From positions 7,929,244-7,993,243 of the forward strand of contig JAQFVV010012418.1 of the NCBI GenBank assembly GCA_028023455.1: a stretch of DNA of 64,000 nt. The letters are read 5' to 3'. Both the position numbers and the translations under genes were made by a program. The notes beneath the pieces are model-generated. The model had not been told where the DNA came from. It searched no databases and saw only the letters and a list, made by a program, of their open reading frames with translations. Of this stretch, positions 25,301 through 40,300 are shown in pieces. The stretch comes from Epiperipatus broadwayi. Its lineage: Eukaryota > Onychophora > Udeonychophora > Euonychophora > Peripatidae. Within the stretch, counting starts at the first letter, position 1. Every line of letters begins with the position of its first letter.

Positions 25301-28300
25301 AATTGTTTTGAGATGCAGACTTTAATATATTTATTCACAAAAGGCGTAATTGAAAATTTCCTAACATTTGAGGTGAGATTTGATATTTATTTCAGGTATG
25401 CATTGGAATTATTTTTGTATATATCTGTGTTGGGACTTTCAAAGATTAAAATGTCTAATGTTTAGCCTGTCTTTGTGTAAGTATAGTAAACATGTTTGTT
25501 TAGAAGCAGTTTAAATATCATTGCTTATTTAAATTTCATGGTCTTTGTTTGCATAAATCCAGGTTTCAATATATATCTTTGCAGTTTATAGTTCAAAGAC
25601 ATATTTTTTTTTAACTAGCTGCTCGAGATACAGACTCTAATACATTTATTCAGAAAGAGTATAGCTGAAAATTTCTTAACATTTGACATGATTTGATATT
25701 ATATATTACAAGCATTTTGAAATATTTTAAGTGTTCACATATTACAATATAGTCACTTGCACCAGCTCTTAAGTTTGATACTTGACCATATATTTGGATT
25801 GTCTTGGAATTTTTTCTTTACAGCAGAAAAGGTTTGTAATTTCTAAGGCTTTCCATGTATTTAAAATATTATTTTCAATAGGGCTGCCAATTCAGAATTT
25901 AACATTTTTGTGATGGTTCAAAGCCAAAAGACAACATTAGTATATCAACAAATTTTTCTGCAAAATAATCATTTTACCACAAAGCTCTATATTTCAGAAA
26001 TTAGTTACATAGTCCAATTTATTGTTGCATTCAGCAAATCATAATGAACACCTTTAACTCAGTTAACAATGGACCTTTATGTGAGGGTTCACCATAGCAA
26101 TCATCAATTTGCACCCACTATTTTTATTTACAATCAATTATTTGGTATTACAATTTTTAAAAAAAATCACAACTTTTTAAAAACAAACAAACACCATTTT
26201 TAAAATGATCATTTTGTAAAATTAATGACATCATAGAATAGTGACTTCATACTAAAGATATACAATAGACTTTATTCATTATATGCTGTAAAATATTAAG
26301 TTTTGATTATAGAATTAAAATACGATTAATTAATTTATTTAATTTTCATCCAGTGATTTTGCAAGTCAATCAGTGCTTTCATTTATGACATATCCAAAAT
26401 AAAGGAAGATTTTTATTTTTTAATGATTATAAAATCAAAACAATGCCAATTTTATTCAGCACAGTAAGTAGTGAAAAACATACTCTGACCATGTACAACA
26501 AAGTGTATTAATATTCAATTGTAAAATGTGCTTATTAACTAAACTATATTCATTCAATCAATTTTATGGATTAAAATTATTATAAATGTTATTTTGCCTG
26601 CAGCAAAAAATATGACGATTGTAATAGTCATCATAATCTAGTTCACGCACTATGCAATTAATAATCAATTTTGTATAATCAAAGATTACTAAACATACAT
26701 TTAAAATACTATTTGTTTTTTCAATTTTTATCAATAATCTCATAATTTGTGACTTATTCAATATAATAGCTGGTTTATTATAAACATAGATTATTAAAAC
26801 ACACAAAAAAAAATCTTAATAATTTGCATGTATTATTAAAACTATAGTAATAAAGTGTACATTATATTTCATTACATTTTATTTAATTTCACTGCATTTA
26901 TGTACCATAAAAAAATTTGTGATTTAAAAAAATGATACAAAAATAAAAAAAACTCTAATAATTGAACATAAAGTGCATGAAAAATAAATTTTAAAATGTG
27001 AAAGATTTCACGTTGTTTATTTATATATAATATTTAGTGAATTAAATGTGGTGTTTTAAGCTTCATGCTCTTAGTTCAGAATGCTTGAATCTGGCTTATT
27101 TATATATAAATTTAAGTAGAGAAAAAGGTGGTTCTATCTTTTTCTCACATTTCTGGCTTGTGTTTTTGAATTGCGAATTCCATATGCAGTCATTATTACA
27201 TCAGGTTGGCTATTGCATAAGCATTTTTAAAGGGTATCAGTCGAAGGTTTTAGCCTTTCACGTTATTAAAGTGTGCACTGTGTTAATTTTCTTTTTTTAA
27301 TTTTAAAATGTGCATTGTGATTAATTTTTTGTTCTTCAGGTTTTATTTAAATTCAGAAAATATTCTGCAGCTATGTAAGATTGGTGGATAATCAATGGAA
27401 AAACTAATTTTTTTCATTTTAAAATTATAGCTATCAAAATATTTTTATATGGTATATTTACATACAAATTAATATTTTTTATTTAAAACAGGCAAATCTC
27501 TCCATACAGTAATGCCACTCAGTGCCAACCAGAGTAATCAATGGATGCCAGAAGGCCTGTGCATAAAATCCCATCTAGTGCCTACTCATCCAATATCCCC
27601 AGACTGGCTTGTGGCCTTCCTCAGTGAGGAGCTTTGCATCCATTGATTACTCTGGTTGGCACTGAGTAGCACTACTGTATGGAGAGTTTAGACTGTTTTA
27701 ATAACAGTTATGTGCTGGCAAATAGTGATCATGTGATTTTTTATTTAAATAATATGTTTAGTAAAATGTTTACTATTCATTAATTAACTCTTTTTTTCAA
27801 CTTAAGCTTTATTTTTTTATATTTTGAATTTAAATTACAACTTATTTTTTTCTCCATATAAACTCATTATAATTGTTTATTTTTAAGCAAGATTTTACTT
27901 TATGAAGCATTTTGGAAGACCAACTGTATGCACTAAAGATAATAAGAAAATCAAGTTATACATTGTGAGACTTAACTTAACAAGCTTGTATTACAAATCT
28001 AATATAATAAGCGTGCTAATAGCTCTAAACAAGCTTTTTAATAAATGCAATTGTGGCATTTATTGAAAAAGCTTGTTTAGAGCTATTAACACACTCATTA
28101 TATTACTTCCGCTTCGAGTAATGGCTGGTAGTGCAAGTATCTTTCCTGCTTGATTTACGGGAACGATTGTTTAAAATAAAAAATTAAAATGGGGCGAAAG
28201 AATAAAAAGAACGAGAATACCAAAGTAAGTATTTGTGAAGTTAAAGATAAATTTAAAGTCTTAGATACTAATAATCTGGAGGAAAATAAAAATCATAATG

Positions 28301-31300
28301 AGAAAATGGCGTTTAAGTCTCTGAGAAAAGAAAGTAAATTAAGGAAATATAATAGTGATACTTCTTTAAATAAACGTAGAGAAGAAAATGATAATAATAG
28401 TGATAGTATAAATTTAAAAGAACATACAAATAAATCAATAAATCAAGAAAACAATATAGCACTTACGGAAAAAGCAATTATTAGCAAAAAAACTGAAAAA
28501 AGCCTAAGTAGTAACGTTGGCCTAGAAAATCCAGAGTGCATAATACTAAATAATAATAAAAAAAGGAAAATGGATAGCGATAATAATTTTGACTCAAGTG
28601 AAGTTTTGAGCTTACAATCTGATGCAATAAAACAAGCTGGATTGAGATCAAAATTAATTAAAAAGGGAGTAATGATAACTATGCTGATAATATAAGTAGC
28701 AAGAAACTTACAACAAAATCTTTCGTGAAATTAAATGAATACTGGAAAAAGATATTTGTAAAGTGTATGTCACCAAGTACATCAATTTTTAGCTTAATTA
28801 TTCAAACTAATATAATAACAGGGGAACATATACTTGATAAACCAGATATCGATGAATACTTAAAGGCTCTATATTCTCATGAACTCATTAACACGGTCAA
28901 ATATACTTCTTTTTTTGCCGCTAGAGGGTTCGTTTCGATTGACTATTTCAATAAAGAACAAAAAGATAAAGCTGAAAACATAATTAAGCAAATTCAAAAT
29001 AAAAAAATTTACGTTACAAAAGATCCCAATCCATTGGTCTATGGAAGAATACTGCATACACCTCCAAGTTTCAATGTTGAATTTTTTAAAATCCAACTAT
29101 TGGATTATGCTGAGATAATAAATTTGGAAAGAGAAATGACGCCGGGCACAGCCTTCCAAATTCCGTCAAACTCATGGACAGTAGTACTTAAATTAAAGAA
29201 AGGGGTAGCGAAAGAACAGATACCACATAAAATAACAAAAGATCAAATGCCCATTTCCATAATAATAAAGGGTAGATCACCATTGTGTTTTAAATGTAAT
29301 CGAGTGGGGCATATTGCAGCAGGCTGTAACACTGCTAACTGCATGAAGTGTAACAAATTTGACCGATTAAATCACCTATATAATGTATCATCATCAATTA
29401 AGACATGGGCTAATATAGTTAGTAACACAGGAGACGAGCATTTATTGTATGAAGAAGAAATTGATAAATTAAAAAATATGGACATATTAGATGAAGTTGA
29501 ATTGTTACCAGGCCAAAATGATCTATTGCAGGTTGGAAATGTCACAGGTATTGATAGTCTTATAGATTCATTTGATGAGAATAACACAGACTCGCAAATG
29601 GAAAATGAAAACGAAGACAGGGTTATGATAACACAATCGGTAGAACTTATCAACCAACAAGTAAATGATAATGAAGATAGTATCAAAACAGAAGAACTTA
29701 GCAACAAGCAAATAAATGGTAATGAGGATAGTATCAAAACACTCAAAAGAAATACACATCAAAAGATTAATAAAGTTACAAAAGATAATAATGGTGATAA
29801 TCAAATAATGTTGAATATTAATTTGGCAGAATTAAACAATGACTCCTATGATAAGAAAGATGATGAATTAAAAACTAAGGGAAAAGATGAGGATGTGGGG
29901 TGTAATATGCTAATAAAATGATTATTAAATTATCAAGATATGAAGAATTCACTAAATATAATATCTATGAATGTTAGAGGAATGAATGCAGGTGATAAAG
30001 TGATTAAAATTATAGACTACATTGCTTCCCAAAAATATGACATTATAATCTTATCAGAAACAAAGATTAGTAGCAACACACCAATTTGGATTACTGAAAG
30101 ACAAGGCAAAGGCAAATGTGTTTCTGTACAGAATGAATACAAAATCAGCACAGGGAGTTGCATTACTAATAAATATGAGATCAAATATAAGAAACATACA
30201 AATAATCATGTTACAAATAAATTTTATAGTGATTTCCTTTACCTTTTGTGATAGGCTTCATTATCTAATTGCAGTATACTCGATTAGTAAAGGTAAAGAT
30301 ATTCCTAAGCTAATTCATGGTATACAACATAAGTTAATGCAGAAGCCGGGCATTGTTGTGGTTGGAGGTGACTTCAATTGCTCCTACCGGGATATTCCTA
30401 AAAGTCTGGAAAACAAACTAGAAGCTCTTGCAGCATATCCATTGGAAATGAAAATATGGTAAGGATGCCTACACATTTTTTAACAGCAGGTATATGTCAC
30501 TAATAGATTTGTTCTTTGTGTCAAATGGTAAAGTGAAAGACTCATTCATTGAAACTTCTCTAGTAGGCTTTTCTGATCACCTAAGAATACTATTGGAGAT
30601 AAAAAATTATGATGCAATAAAAAATAAGGCCTATGTCTTTTCTATTAAAAAGAACATTATGAGTCAGATAAACTTTACAGTTGATCAAATGTCTAACATT
30701 TTGATAGTATCAAACTACTATACAAGCCAATCAAAGCTACCTCCATGTATTGCATGGAATAAAATGAAAAAAATTATCTCAAGCCTATGCCGTAATAACA
30801 CAAATAATATGTTAACACAAAACCAAATGAGAAATAGAATTATTGAAATCAATAAAATACTATATCTGGCCTCAGAGAAAGTAATGATTTAGTGAAGAAG
30901 CTACAACTGGAATATAATGATATATATAAAAGAATGCAGGAAGAAACATATACACGAAGAATAAGAAAATTAATCCCAGATCTTAACAAAATAGTGAAGC
31001 CAACAATTAACTTTGTGAAAATATACATCCCTCATACCAATGGTATCCCATTGATGATGACAGCCGAAGACTCTGTGATATCGGGTGATGAGGTAGATCA
31101 ATATATGGTTGTGAGATTAAAAGAAATCATGGGCGAACGAAGGATTGAGAGTGAACAATTCTCCATTCAATTAAGGCAAACTATGAATGGTTACATCTTG
31201 CATCAGGAGGTCTTGCTTGAAATAAAGAGATTAAAGTTGCAAACAGTATTAGCAAATGACGAAATCCCAGCATCAGTGTATAAGCAAATTGGTTATCTTC

Positions 31301-34300
31301 TGATTGGCCCTTTATTAAAATTTTATAATCAAATGTGCTCAGAGATTTTTGATTGGCCATATATTAACAACAGAATAATCTTCAGCATTAAAAAAGAAAA
31401 GAATATGAAAATGCCCCACTTTGAAGAACTAAGAAATATAACAATTGAGGATATTGATGCTAAAATCATTGCTAGAATATTACAAAAAAAATTATTTAGA
31501 AATGTCAGTGACAAGATATCAATGGCGCATCATGCAGTAAAGGGCAAGAGAGCAGTAAATGCAGCTATTAAAATCCAAGAAGCTATTAAGCATGCCAGGA
31601 CGCATAATCTAACACAGTATTTCGCATTGCAAATTGATTTTAAATCTGCCTTTGACCTCGTGAACTGGTCTTATCTATTTAATACCCTTAAGGAGCTTAT
31701 AGCGGATGATCCATTCTTATTGAATGCAATAAAAAATTACATTATGAATAATAGAATTTCTTATAAAAATTTCATGAGAAGATCAGAGTTTTTTGCCCCA
31801 GATAGAGGAATTCCGCAAGGATCACCTTTGGCAGCACTGTTGTTTGCAATTTATGTAGATCCCATGATAAAAGAAATAGAGACACTAATAAATGGAATTT
31901 ACCTGTCCCAATTGGGAGTTTCAGTAAAGGTCACGGCATTTATAGATGATATTGTTATAATATTGATGTTGTAATGAATATAATCAGAAAATTTCAGCAG
32001 GCAACTGGAGCATTAATTCAAGTAAATAAATCAGCAGCTTGGCAATTGGCAACAGGCAAAAGAATTCCCAATGAGTTTGTAGCCCTACCTAAGTCCTTCC
32101 TTGGCCTTCCATTATATTTACCAAAAACTAAGATGAATGGACTATTAAACAAATTAGTCACAAGGAAAATTGAGGAAAGAATTAATGGTTTTATGCCTTT
32201 TAAACTCTATGAAATAACTAAAACCAAAATATTTAATGCAATTGCAATGGGAGTGCTAGGATATTATGGCCCATGGTTAAAATTATATAATAAATCAAAC
32301 CTAAAGATTATACAGATGGCAAAAAAATTCATATGGGGAAAGAAAACTTATCTCCTCTCTACCTCGCTTTTACAGCTTCCAATAAATAAGGGTGGTCTCA
32401 ATTTAATTGACCCAAAAGCTTATGTTCAATTTGTTACTGCTAAAGCTTATATGAATGTAGCCAAGGATCAGTCATTTAATCTCCCAAATGGTGACATATT
32501 TATTATTAATGGATTGGGAGCTGAAAAAAGATCGTATCTTACTGACATGTTGATGGCATATAAAGATTTGCAAGATGAACTTAATGTAACCACCCTAGAT
32601 GGTATTAGATATAAAGATTTAAAAAAAGCAAATTACCAAAATGAAAATAATTGGTTGAGTTGTTCAATGAAAAATGTATTAAAAAAATTTCACTCAATAT
32701 ATATACCTCAGACATCAATGAGATTTATTTTTAAGTTAATCAATGGGATTCTACCTACAACTACCTATATTAATAAAAGACTGGGATTGAGTTTGAATGA
32801 AACCTGCATTATGTGTAAGAGGCACAATGAAACTTTTATGCACTTATTTGAAGAATGCTACGCCTTTAGAGAAATTAGAATGAAGGTCTTTCACAGGCCT
32901 ATAATAAATCTCAAATATCTTATGAAAAAATATGTTATAAACTTTAACCCGCACAATGCGAATGTAATGATCCATACATTGAAATCATTGTGGGCAATAA
33001 GATGTTCACTTTTATTTGATAATAAGAAATTCAATTGGTTAAAAAAAATGGATAGAGATTGGGAGAACTACTTCAACTTATGCCTAAAATATTGGCCCCA
33101 AAAAACCTTCCAACATGTATGGGGAGGAATTGCTCTCTCCAGATGTGAAATCTGGGAGTAAAACATAAAATAAAGAAGGGTAATGTTGTTAAAGAAAAAG
33201 GGTCTAAATCGTAAACAATGAACAGGTAACAGGAGAATTAAGTGAACGTGTTGCAATGTGTATAATGGACAAGTGAAGGATAATACTGTTCTTTTTTTTT
33301 TTTTTTTGTCTGTACTAAAAATTGATCTTGTAATTATGTAAATATGTTGTGATTTAATAAAGTGTGTTACTTAAAATAAAAAAATAAAAAATATTATATA
33401 AAGATAATATATATTTGTTCCAAAATTGTCATAAAAAAGAATTAATTTCTTTTTTTATCATAACAGTTATAAACTCAAATGATTAACACTAAAGATCACA
33501 GCAATCTGATGAACTCTTTCTTAATTTAAAATAAGAATTTGTGAGGCTTCTCTATCCAGTGAGTAGTTTCTTCATTGAAACTCTTAATAAAAGCTCTTCA
33601 AAACACAAAAATTTGCCTTTGCCTTTCTTATAACTTCCTTATCAGCTCTGGCTATTATTTGGTACACCAGGATGTTTACAGCATTGTTACTAAATTGACC
33701 AGAGGTATTTATTTTGTTATTTCTTCTATTTAATAAGGTTTATCAATTTTAAAAGACAAAATCACAAACAACTAATAAACAACAACAACAAAAAATTAAA
33801 TTTATATGGTATTAAACTGAATATTCTTAATTTGACATTGAAATTTACTAGTTGTTGCAGATGTGAGCTTTATATATAATCTGCATATTAAATTTATCAT
33901 AATAATTCTTTTCCAAACATTTTTTCCCACCATTATTTCCAGAATCATTCATTTTATGCCTATCAAATTATTATACTTACATTTCCAAATGTAATAATAT
34001 TTTTTTCATTATTTAAATTTTTCTTAATTTATTTATAAATTTATATTTAAGTGGCTCAGTGGTTTTAACAATGTCTATTCAAAGTTTACATATATGCAAG
34101 AACACATATATAAGCATACACGCACATATTTTGTCTAAGCATTTTGCTGCTAATATTTGTATTAATTATAACCTATATAATCTTTAATAATAGACAGTTT
34201 TTATCTATGTTAGAGCTCAAAATGTTATATTAAAATTATGGTGATTACATTAGTCACAGCCATCCATCCAAACATGCAATTATTGCACACAATCCCAAGT

Positions 34301-37300
34301 GTACATCCATAAAAAATTAATCTATTTTTGTCAAAGGGCAACATTAATATTTCTATTTAAATTCAGTTATTATATTACAAACTAAATAAAATAAACAATT
34401 TCACATTAGAGAAGAAAGATATTAGATTAATTAAGCATAAAAGTAAAAGCTTTATATGACAAAAACTATTATCAAATCAACCCCCCCCTCCCATCTAAGT
34501 TTGATGCCTGAATCTTAAATCTTAACACTGTGGACAACTTTTTGTCGTCGTCCCCTCCCCCCCTCCAACCGACTTGGCAAGATATTTTATCAATTAAAAA
34601 TGACTTCTAACTTTTTTTTATTATTACAAGCACAAACAAGTGCAATTATAACATCTTTCAGCAGGAAACTTATTTTTTTATTTGCTTTTTGACAATTTAA
34701 TGAGCACATACAGTTTAATCCCAGTGAAATTTAAAAATTTGTTTTGGAAAATAATGTCCTGAACAAATAGAAGTTTATTTAATCTACATAAACTGTCATT
34801 AAATTTTTATTTCCACTATACTTTTTCTCCATAAACCATTATATTGCTTTTGTATGATCTTGCAGTTTCAGCTCATTACTATTTCTTGTGTCATAACCAT
34901 TGTAATGATTTGTATTTTCAAAACTGAAAACTATATATATATAAAATTAGTTTTTGAAAAATTCTAACTTCACATGAAAACTGTTTGTATGAATATTTTC
35001 TTTTACATTTAAATGGTTTTGATGACATACTGGAATCACAAAAAGAAAGTAGATTATAATACCTGTATATGAATATGTAATCTGATAATAAAAAAATGGC
35101 TATATTTTAAAATCTTTCAAATTTATGTTGTTGTTTTTTCACCAAGAGTTATTATATTGAATGAAAACTTAATTAAATAAAGATTTCTATATACATAAAT
35201 TGATAATAATTTTGAAATATTTCCTAAACAGTTTATTTTATCTTTGGATTTGGTATTAATTTAAAAATGAATAAAAAAAAATCCGCTGAGTATTAGAGAA
35301 TTGAATAAACACTTCAAATATGAAATAAAAGTGAAATATATTTTGCAAAACATCAATGTTACTAACTATCAAAACAAATATGCTACAATGTAATAAGTTG
35401 GGCTTTGAAACTGCAATTCTTTTGTTTATTATTTAGAGTTAATAACTCTACTATAAAAAAATCTAACTGTTGTTACATTTTTTTAAACCACGGATAGCAT
35501 TTTATCACTAATCAAATTATTTATAAATGTTTTATTTTTGGCCATGTAATTGCCTTTATTTTTACTATATATCTTTTACAAAATTTTAATTATGCACTCA
35601 TTATTTTGAAGTTCAACCTGATGTCATTGCAATAAAATGAGATACAGCTTATACATAAAATCTTTTAAATCTATTTTGTTTTATTTACTATGTTTTTCAA
35701 ATATATTCTCCTCACTAAAACAAACTAAAAATTAAATTTGAACAAAATGAAGAATAGTAATTCAAACTGTCTTGCAGGCAGGTTACCATGTATACTCATT
35801 GCATAATCAAATGATAAGCATACTCACATCAATAATTTTTTATGCCACTGAATGATAAATATATGTTACAAATAGAATCGTAAACATAATAAAATGATTA
35901 TTAAGTCATTTCAAAAGCCATAATTTTAATAACAAAAGTTTACAATAAGCTATTTCTACAGAAATATGTTAATTCTTTCATTATTGTCGAAGGATATATA
36001 GCCAACTCATCAACATTCATTTGACTAAATTTATCTCATAATTTTAATTCACCTAAAATTAGCTAAATAATCATTTTAACAATCAATAATTATATGACTA
36101 GTTTGATTAGCAAGAGAACAACTACCTAAAAATAAATCTTAGTTTTGCTTAAAAATTCTGTTATAGATATGGAAATGAATTCACTGATCACAAGGCCCTT
36201 ATTAATTAGAAATCGAACTATGTTTTTTAAATAAATAATGCAAGAAAAACACTCTGAACAAGAAACAAATTATCTTTTATTTCTACTTTATTTTCCAGAT
36301 ATTCATGTTTATGAAAATGTTGATTTTTTTTTTTTATTCTCCAGTACTATTCTCAATTTGAATTGTGTGTAACTGAGAAAGTTAAACAATTATTCTATTT
36401 TTTATATTATTAAAAGCGTTTGATAGAAAAAGTTATAATAAAATACTATGTAATAAATATAAGGCTAAACTCAAAAGATATTAAATTAATAAAAGATGCA
36501 AGCAGCACACATACACACAACACACACACATATAAAGAGAATGAATAAGTAAAAATAAAAAATATAAGATATGAAAATGATATAGTTATATTTGCTATTT
36601 TACAGAAAAACCAAATCTTTGTAAGTGAATTAATCACAATTCACATAAAAAAAAATGAAGAAACTACATACAAGGAGGTAAAATAATACTGAAAATAGTG
36701 ATATGTAAAAAATAAAATATCTTGAATACTTTGAAAAAACATTCTCACTGTACAAAATCAATATAACAAAGATAATAACTATTTTGGACAAACTAAATAC
36801 AAAGTCAACAAAATTGATAGGCAGAATTGGTTTTAAGCCAATAGACATCACATGAACATCATTTATTGACTTAAAACCAAACCTGCCTAATAGGATAGTG
36901 GTGGCCATGGTTATTAAAGAACCAAAGACACCAAAATGTATAGGTACTAAACTGAGTTCAAACCTATATGACTATATAAGCTGGTGAGCTTGGGTTAAAA
37001 ATATTAAGGTGTTTTCAATTTAAGACTCATAGTTTTGTAGTTAAGTAGAGATAAAAGGTGGCTGCTGGAGGGTTGCATTAGATCCTAAGATCTAGGTGGA
37101 GTGCTTTCAGATCCAAGGCTCCTCAGTGACGAAGGCCACAAGCCAGAAACTAGTCTGGAATATTGGATGAGTAGGCACTAGACGGGGAAGCCTTCTGGCA
37201 TCCATTGATTACTCTAGCTTGCAGTGCGTGGCAATACGTATAGTGATTTTTGCCTGTTTTAAAATACTTTATCTGGCTTATTTTATTATATAGGTATATA

Positions 37301-40300
37301 TAGAGTATGAGAATATAGATAATAAAATCGGTTAACAGAGGACACACAATTCTGTGGTTGGTATAACAAAAAGATTACTTAAACAAATTGGCATACTTTC
37401 GATTTATCCTTGAGTAAAAAATATAAAATCCTCATCTTACTCTTGGAGGAAAAACTATTAGATAAAAAAAAGGAAACAAATGGAAGGAAAAGGTAAATTG
37501 ATAACTTAAACAAATTATTAAGTTCAGAATTAGGATAAAATTAATGATTCAATAAGATAATGAACAGTGAAGATTTCTGACTTTCAATTGCCTAATAAGA
37601 AGAAAAGATATATATAAAATATTCATTTTAAAAACCAATTTTTATTTGTTAGAGTACCCATGATAAAGATATGCAAAAATCTAAATAAGAACCATATACA
37701 ATTTTCAGGCCCATAGTGATGAATTCTAATATTTAGACATATTTTTGTTACCATTTTAATAGAGTTGGTTTTATTTAATTTTCAGCATTTGATTTTTGCT
37801 CAAGTTTTAGGAGAAAATTTAGTACCATGGATAATATATGAGTAATGTTTAATAAACTTGTATTAATTGAAGTTAAGCACTAAACAAAAAAAAAAGTAGA
37901 AAACTAAAGAAAAAAATTTTAAATAGTTTTTGTCAGCATATGATAAATTTAATATTTTAAAAAAATATTATGTTATATACCTTTAAAAAAAAGAAGCTTT
38001 TAATCAAATGCGTTGCCAGACTATTGTGAATTATAGACAATTGATTCTAAAATTAAACAAAAATTACAAGTGATACATAGAACTATACAAAGACTTATGT
38101 TGAAAATAATAGGGGGAAAAAAAACAAATGAATCAATGGATTCGAGTCAAGACTTATCTTACTGATAGAAAAAATTTTTAAATGTCCCAGACATTAGAAG
38201 AGATGACAATCAATGACAAAGAAGCAATCATCGAAAAAAAAAAAAAAAAAAAAAATTTTGAAATGGGGAATGGAATAAAAGATTTCTGAATTATAATAGA
38301 AAAGGAAGGTTTGTGAAAAATCTTTCGATCTTTGCACTGCAATAGGCTGTCAATAAATGTTTAATAAATAAGTATAGAATCTTTTAAAAGTTTGATTTCT
38401 CTACCAAAAGATTTCCTTTGATTTTGATATGATTTTATTTTAATTATAGTATGACTGATATAGTTTTTCACTATTCATATTACATACATATATATATAAA
38501 AATCCATACAAACCTATATCAGTGAATATTTAAAATGTATCATAAAAATATGAAATTTATGAACATGGAAAAAAATACATATTTTTAAATGTAATGCATT
38601 TAATTTTGATAATACCCATGCATGCATGGAAATAAGCTTTCAATATGACACATGAATATTAACTTTTAAGTAACTTCAAATATAATTAAAAAAAAGACAA
38701 AAATCAAAAACCTGCTTTGTTTTATATTCTAAATTCAATCAGTATCTAACAGAAACTATTTCTTTCATGTGCTTAGACACACACAATGTAAACAGCCTTT
38801 AATTATCACATCATAGGCAAATGCATCTCCAATAATTTTCTCCCCCATGGAATAGTAAAAAAAGGTAAACATGACTCAATAAGAAAACCAAATTGCTATT
38901 GTCTAAATATATGAGTAGAAAGGTCTCGCTAAAAAAAAAAGATACTCCTCATTACACAAACAATTTTGAATGTCTATATGGGTTGATTATGAGCCAGCTG
39001 CCAGAAAAAAAATCCTAAGCATGATTGAATCTGAAAAAATTTCTATGGCATACTTGACTTAGATTTGACTATTTTGTGACCCTCTTATAATACCAGTTTA
39101 TTCTATATATAATAATCAATCTAAGTAAAATTGAAACGAACAACTAATTATATTTACAATTATTTAATTATCAACCTGGCTTTCATCTCTTATTGAAATC
39201 TTTTCAAGATATAAAGTCTTTTATACATCACATGACTTATTAACTACATTTACTCCACCTATTAGACATTATTTTACCTTCAATAATAATTGACATTATA
39301 CATATAAATGTATAAACAAATGACATAAAATAGAAAATACATTAAAAAAAAAATTAATTTAAAACTACAGAAGAGATGATAATAGATGGACAAGTGAAAT
39401 CTTAAACTAGATTCCAAGAGATTGTAAAAGACCCAGAAAGGGACCACATATGACATGGATGGATGAAATAAGAAAGTGTGTAGTGCAGGGATGATATGGA
39501 GAAGAGAAGCTAAAGATCGGAGAAGATGGATTGAACTTGGAGAGACCATCCTGCAGTGGATTGATAATGGTTGATGATGATATTTTTATATATCTATATA
39601 AATAAATATTCTACTCCCCCTCCCCTTTTATAAACCCTCATTCACAATTCAACCCTAATTTTTTTACCATAATTTTTAAATCTTCCAATTATCTAATAAT
39701 GCCCATTTTCCACCTAGTCTTGCTAGACCTTTAACTATATTTATACATGTAAAAAGTTTCATAACATACCCTTTTTCAATAATCTTTAACATGTTTTATA
39801 TTTCTAATATTCTTCTCATACTCCATGTTATGACCAGTATCTAAATAATGTAAAGATCATCAAAAAAGGATATGTTATAAAACTTTATAGATCCAGAAAA
39901 ATTTGGATAGATGTATAAATATAGTTAAAGGTCCAACAAGATTAGATGGAAAATGGGCGTTATTAGATAAGTGGAAGATTTAAAAATTATGGTAAAAAAA
40001 GTCAGGGTTGAATTGTGAATGAGAGTTTATAAAAGGGGAGGGAGAATTGAATATTTATTTATATAGGTACATTAAAATTAAAATATATATATAAGTATTT
40101 ATATAGTTTTAAGTTGTTATTATTATTATTTTTTATGTACTTTTATTTTCTATTTAATGTCATTTGTTTATACATTTATATGTATAATGTTAATTATATT
40201 GTTGAAGGTAAAATAATGTCTAATCGGTGGAGTAAACATAGTTAATAAGTCATGTGATGTATAAAACTTTACATCTTGAAAAATTCTTAGTAAAGATGAA

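Larger units (their letters stand above)
28106..33395 (+). mobile_element. Nearly full-length two-ORF non-LTR retrotransposon, L1/Tx1-like
   Basis: About 5.3 kb with a 5' leader, a gag-like ORF1, an ORF2 with endonuclease, reverse transcriptase and a C-terminal zinc-finger-like block, then a short 3' UTR with AATAAA at 33356-33361 and an A-rich tail. The APE-type endonuclease start ([11 protein letters not shown]), the FIDD reverse transcriptase core and the terminal CxxC...H...C block suggest the L1/Tx1 part of the LINE tree; a phylogeny would be needed to place it. Several frameshifts make this copy inactive. It lies inside the 30-kb LRRFIP intron, antisense to the gene. Confidence 0.85.

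Noticed and set aside
26564-27300. Frames of about 80 codons on both strands
   Set aside because: Length is within chance for this AT-rich sequence; no conserved motif, start context or splice sites.
29372-29804. Two overlapping minus-strand frames of 124 and 78 codons
   Set aside because: They are antisense shadows of the acidic, repetitive LINE ORF1 tail.
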